This document shows, in pieces, positions 22,783 to 25,433 of a stretch of DNA of 25,433 nucleotides; the stretch's first letter is position 1, and each line of letters opens with the position of its first letter. The DNA comes from an uncultured Flavobacterium sp. (GTDB taxonomy: Bacteria > Bacteroidota > Bacteroidia > Flavobacteriales > Flavobacteriaceae), in NCBI GenBank assembly GCA_943912855.1, contig CALTVC010000033.1, positions 1-25,433 on the forward strand. Reading direction: 5' to 3'. Position numbers and translations under genes: made by a program. Below the pieces are notes generated by a model, which had not been told where the DNA came from, did no database searches, and worked only from the letters and a program-made list of their open reading frames with translations.

Positions 22783-22790
22783 TACCTTTG
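22783..22790 (+). promoter_or_regulatory. -7 promoter element for pdxH
   Basis: TACCTTTG matches TAnnTTTG and ends 21 bases before the pdxH ATG. Confidence 0.6.
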
Positions 22791-22811
22791 TAAGGAAAAA
22801 TCATTACCTGT

Positions 22812-23456
22812 ATGTCAGACCTGAGCAATTACCGCCGTTCGTACGAAAAAAGCGAATTACTAGAAACCAACCTGCCCGAAGATCCTATTAACCTTTTTAA
22901 AAAATGGTTTATTGAGGCGGAGGAGTTTGGTTCACATGGTGAGGTAAATGCCATGACGGTTAGTACACTTGGGCTCGACGGTTTCCCGAATTCCCGTGTT
23001 GTGTTGCTAAAACAATATACGCATGAGGGTTTTATATTCTTTACCAATTATAATTCTGACAAGGGCAAGGCAATAGCTGCCAACCCAAATGTATGCCTGT
23101 CATTTTTTTGGCAGGATATGGAGCGTCAGGTAATTATAAAAGGGAAGGCTGAAAAAACATCTGTAAATATAAGCGATGGGTATTTTGACAGCCGACCTGA
23201 AGGTAGTCGCATTGGTGCTATTGCATCTGAACAGAGTAGCGTAGTCCCTTCTCGCGAATATCTTGATGAAAGACTGAAGACCGTAGAAAAAGATTTTGAA
23301 GGTAAAGAAATTCAACGCCCTGAACACTGGGGAGGGTACCTTGTGCGCCCTGTTACAGTAGAGTTTTGGCAGGGTAGGCCAAACCGCATGCACGACCGTG
23401 TGCGCTTTATTATTCAGGAAGATTATAGCTGGAAACTGGTAAGACTGGCTCCATAA
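22812..23456 (+). CDS. pdxH: Pyridoxamine 5'-phosphate oxidase
   Basis: PdxH is the FMN enzyme that makes pyridoxal phosphate from pyridoxine or pyridoxamine phosphate. The 214-residue protein is close to the E. coli length (218) and holds the FMN-binding split-barrel blocks NSRVVLLKQYTHEGFIFFTN (residues 57-76) and NSDKGKAIAANPNVCLSFFW, the GSRIGAIASEQSSVV substrate/FMN segment, and the C-terminal signature VEFWQGRPNRMHDRVRF with the conserved Arg and His, ending WKLVRLAP. It is divergent from recG and has its own promoter box. Confidence 0.97.
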   Translation: MSDLSNYRRSYEKSELLETNLPEDPINLFKKWFIEAEEFGSHGEVNAMTVSTLGLDGFPNSRVVLLKQYTHEGFIFFTNYNSDKGKAIAANPNVCLSFFWQDMERQVIIKGKAEKTSVNISDGYFDSRPEGSRIGAIASEQSSVVPSREYLDERLKTVEKDFEGKEIQRPEHWGGYLVRPVTVEFWQGRPNRMHDRVRFIIQEDYSWKLVRLAP

Positions 23457-23678
23457 TAATGTGCCCACTTTTAACGATGGGACAGCACCTTAACTAACCT
23501 ATGCCTAGCCCATAGAGTGCCAGCTTATCCCCCACCTGACCCATAGACACTAGTCGCAATGTGGTCGGTAGAAAGTTACCAGTACCGGAATGATTCCTAC
23601 ATTTTTTGTAAAAGAACCCAAAAAGAAACAGCCGTGATATATTTTGATATGTTGTAGCGTGTATTCTAATTATTAATT

Positions 23679-23686
23679 TATTTTTG
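23679..23686 (+). promoter_or_regulatory. -7 promoter element for the histone-like gene
   Basis: TATTTTTG matches TAnnTTTG and ends 25 bases before the ATG. A TTG at 23652-23654 could be a distant -33 part. Confidence 0.55.
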
Positions 23687-23711
23687 CCTCCTTAATTTAA
23701 AAATTCAAATC

Positions 23712-23888
23712 ATGAAAGACCTATTTGACAAAATCACAGCCGAATACGAAGCCTTCCAAAAAGATGCCTCCCTGCAAATTGAAGCAGGTAATAAAGCCGC
23801 CGGAACACGTGCTCGCAAATCAGCACTTGAACTAAGCAAACTTATGAAAGAGTTCCGAAAAGTATCTGTAGAAGCATCAAAACTATAA
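23712..23888 (+). CDS. Small histone H1-like DNA-binding protein
   Basis: A complete 58-residue protein, MKDLFDKITAEYEAFQKDAS then LQIEAGNKAAGTRARKSALE and LSKLMKEFRKVSVEASKL, matching the short histone H1/Hc1-like proteins of Bacteroidota. It is helical, with a basic GNKAAGTRARKSALELSK core, and probably binds DNA or compacts the nucleoid. Unlike chlamydial Hc1, it has no long Lys-rich tail. It has its own promoter box and terminator, so it is a single-gene unit that is likely well expressed. Confidence 0.88.
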   Translation: MKDLFDKITAEYEAFQKDASLQIEAGNKAAGTRARKSALELSKLMKEFRKVSVEASKL

Positions 23889-23891
23889 GGT

Positions 23892-23934
23892 TTAAATAGT
23901 GCTAAAATAGGTTAACTATTTTAGCACTATTTAA
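23892..23934. terminator. Terminator after the histone-like gene
   Basis: A 19-bp stem (23892-23910 with 23916-23934) and five-base loop begins four bases after the stop codon; the T-run is short. Confidence 0.75.
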
Positions 23935-23961
23935 TTTTATACCTCTTTTTGTAAAGAGCCT

Positions 23962-24021
23962 ATGAAAATCTACAATTACCTCACCCTTGATGATTCGTAC
24001 CAATACGATATAGTCTGGTAG
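23962..24021 (+). pseudogene. Possible 5' remnant of a small gene
   Basis: ATG at 23962 opens MKIYNYLTLDDSYQYDIVW and then a TAG. The fragment resembles the start of a family of short Bacteroidota proteins (pattern YLxLxxxxQYDxVW) as I remember it; the frame after the stop (QGYYKSNGART...) goes on for 31 codons without family likeness. It looks like a truncated gene. Confidence 0.35.
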
Positions 24022-24076
24022 CAAGGATACTATAAATCCAATGGAGCTCGAACATATTTTCCTTCACTATTAGGCC

Positions 24077-24229
24077 TTACCGTACCGGGAATCGGCATTT
24101 CAGGTGCGCATCCACATACGTAATTACTTCACCAGTTTTATCATCAATTTTAATCACAATTACCTCACCTCCAGGTCTTCCACCAGGATGTGGTATTCCG
24201 ACTCCTATACTCCAGCAACCTCTTACAAT
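24077..24229 (-). pseudogene. Possible 3' remnant of a small gene
   Basis: A 50-codon open stretch without a normal start ends at a TAA at 24077-24079. It reads like a real protein end (PHPGGRPGGEVIVIKIDDKT then GEVITYVDAHLKC). It begins inside the 3' end of the barrel gene, which suggests its own 5' part was lost by deletion. No family recognised. Confidence 0.35.
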
Positions 24230-25404
24230 TTATAAGACACTCCTACCATTACTATTCTTGGAAGTATATAATTTATCTGGCTACTAGAAGAAAACTCCGA
24301 AAATGTATTTAGCACATTACTACGATTGTTTAAAATATTTGTCCCTGTAACTTCAAAACTCCATGCGGATTTAGGAACTACATACCGCATAGACATATTA
24401 GCATTTTGGAACGTTTGCACCGATGATCCTGCCATAGTGTTTTTTGTAAGGCTATAATCAAAATCACAGAAAAACCTTTTACTAAAGTTATGATTAAAAC
24501 TTAATCTGGCAAAGTCTGTATTGTAGCTGTACGTTTCCGATGCCGAAATTTTTCCCCATGATCTTCTTAACTCCAACTTAATATTTGGCCATTTCTTATG
24601 GCTTGTCCTAAGAGTTACACCTGTAAAATCAGAGGTTTGATTGTATTTACGTATTACGCTATTCAGTTCCTGGTAATATGTTGAGAAATTAAAACCAAAT
24701 GAACCCGAAACGGATATTTTGCCCAGTCTTTTTTCAATTTCGCCCAATACACTTCCCTGTGTTTCCGGACGGGAAATTTGCCCAAATAAATCTACCCTGT
24801 TTAAAAACAATGTATTGTTTACCGATACTGTTTCCAGCAAGCTACTGTTTCTGTATGCACTTGTGTTTTTATTAAAAACAGTGGTACCAAAAATCGTGAG
24901 CCCTCTGTATATATCTACCTTATGATAATACAAGGATACATTATGATACTTTTGTACGGTTGTAGAATCATTTCCTTTATAAATAGTATTATAAGCACTA
25001 AGTGTATACCGTGAAGTCATCTGAAGCGGATCTGCAAAATTATTTCCATACGAATAGTTTAACCTTAGCACCTCAGAATTACTAAAATTGTATTCACTTT
25101 TAAACCTTATTTCAGGTAGCCATTTTTTTAATTCCCTGTTTACCGCCTGCGTAGTAGTACGATTATAGTTATGAATACTAACTCCGGGTACAACAACCCA
25201 TTTCCCTATTACATATTTGTATTCTGCATTTATATAAAAATCATTAAACCGATACAACAAATCATTTCCGAACAAACCCGAATCGCTAAAATCATTAATT
25301 GTATTATCAGACAACTGCTGTAATTCTGCACTACCTACCTTTGTACGCAAATAATTGTTGCCAATCGTAGTATACAAATGATTCCGCTTATTTATAACCC
25401 AGTA
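24223..25404 (-). CDS. Outer-membrane beta-barrel protein (TonB-linked, OMP_b-brl_3), 5' part missing
   Basis: The C-terminal 390 or so residues of a large outer-membrane barrel of the OMP_b-brl_3 type, found in TonB-linked receptors of Bacteroidota. Alternating strand patterns run throughout (NFADPLQMTSRYTLSAYNTIY, RRSWGKISASETYSYN, NFSKRFFCDFDYSLTKNTMA, AWSFEVTGTNILNNRSNVLN) and the last strand VGVSYKL is typical. No true start is present: the codon at 25377 is TTG, and the frame continues upstream as QYYWVINKRNHLYTTIGNNY, good barrel sequence, up to the fold-back centre at 25405. The plug and signal peptide lie beyond the window, so the substrate is unknown. Confidence 0.8.
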   Translation of the reverse strand, partial: YWVINKRNHLYTTIGNNYLRTKVGSAELQQLSDNTINDFSDSGLFGNDLLYRFNDFYINAEYKYVIGKWVVVPGVSIHNYNRTTTQAVNRELKKWLPEIRFKSEYNFSNSEVLRLNYSYGNNFADPLQMTSRYTLSAYNTIYKGNDSTTVQKYHNVSLYYHKVDIYRGLTIFGTTVFNKNTSAYRNSSLLETVSVNNTLFLNRVDLFGQISRPETQGSVLGEIEKRLGKISVSGSFGFNFSTYYQELNSVIRKYNQTSDFTGVTLRTSHKKWPNIKLELRRSWGKISASETYSYNTDFARLSFNHNFSKRFFCDFDYSLTKNTMAGSSVQTFQNANMSMRYVVPKSAWSFEVTGTNILNNRSNVLNTFSEFSSSSQINYILPRIVMVGVSYKL

Positions 25405-25433
25405 GTACTGGGTTATAAATAAGCGGAATCATT
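25377..25433. repeat. Perfect 28-bp fold-back at the right end
   Basis: Bases 25377-25404 and 25406-25433 are exact reverse complements around a single G at 25405. The left arm is good coding sequence of the barrel gene; the right arm is its mirror copy and puts a stop codon in frame. Probably an assembly or library artefact at a contig end. Confidence 0.85.

Noticed and set aside
23457..23678. Gap between pdxH and the histone-like gene, with two CCCATAGA strings
   Set aside because: The repeat is only eight bases and I see no RNA fold or coding frame; apart from the promoter at 23679 nothing is supported.

Overview
The window looks like one contig from a member of the Bacteroidota, most likely a Flavobacteriaceae species close to Flavobacterium. 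Signs of this are the Rho factor with a long disordered insertion, a DUF4293 membrane protein, a fused E1 alpha-beta dehydrogenase, OMP_b-brl_3 and TonB-linked outer-membrane proteins, a small histone-H1-like protein, A-rich start regions without clear Shine-Dalgarno sites, and repeated TAnnTTTG promoter elements of the Bacteroidota type. Most genes are chromosomal housekeeping genes. I see no phage, insertion sequence, CRISPR array, tRNA or rRNA.

Layout. 1-3.8 kb: an arginase/HutG-family gene converges on rho through a shared terminator, and a DUF4293 gene lies divergent to rho. 3.8-6.7 kb: a SIMPL-domain protein diverges from a branched-chain 2-oxoacid dehydrogenase E1, followed by a 30-bp perfect inverted repeat. 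6.7-7.4 kb: a gene-free stretch holding what I think is the most interesting element, two homologous small RNA genes in tandem. 7.4-8.5 kb: msrB and an endonuclease III homologue. 8.6-13.2 kb: glmM, an AcpH-like gene, an AlkD-like glycosylase and a ClC protein with CBS domains. 13.4-18.9 kb: a minus-strand metal (probably copper) acquisition locus with a small Cys/His/Met protein, a YtkA-like lipoprotein, an OprC/NosA-like TonB receptor, an MbnP-like lipoprotein and an MbnH/MauG-like di-haem peroxidase. 18.9-20.5 kb: acyl-CoA thioesterase and fabH. 20.6-23.5 kb: recG and pdxH, divergent. 23.7-25.4 kb: a small histone-like gene, two decayed gene fragments and the 3' part of an outer-membrane barrel gene cut by the right end.

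The small RNA pair (about 6826-7061 and 7199-7326) shares paired upstream direct repeats, a -7 promoter element at the same distance, a 5' hairpin, and 3' modules that end in terminators. Each 3' module reads as the reverse complement of a typical flavobacterial translation start region (A-rich leader, ATG, Lys-rich signal-peptide start). I infer trans-acting antisense RNAs, probably switched on by an activator bound to the direct repeats, that silence genes for secreted or outer-membrane proteins. This is inference from sequence only.

Functional links: the E1 enzyme can supply branched acyl-CoA primers to a FabH such as the one at 19.5 kb for iso-fatty acids, although the two genes are not linked. 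The five minus-strand genes at 13.4-18.8 kb form a coherent metal-handling set. The last 57 bases are a perfect fold-back and are probably an assembly or library artefact, so the right edge should not be trusted.
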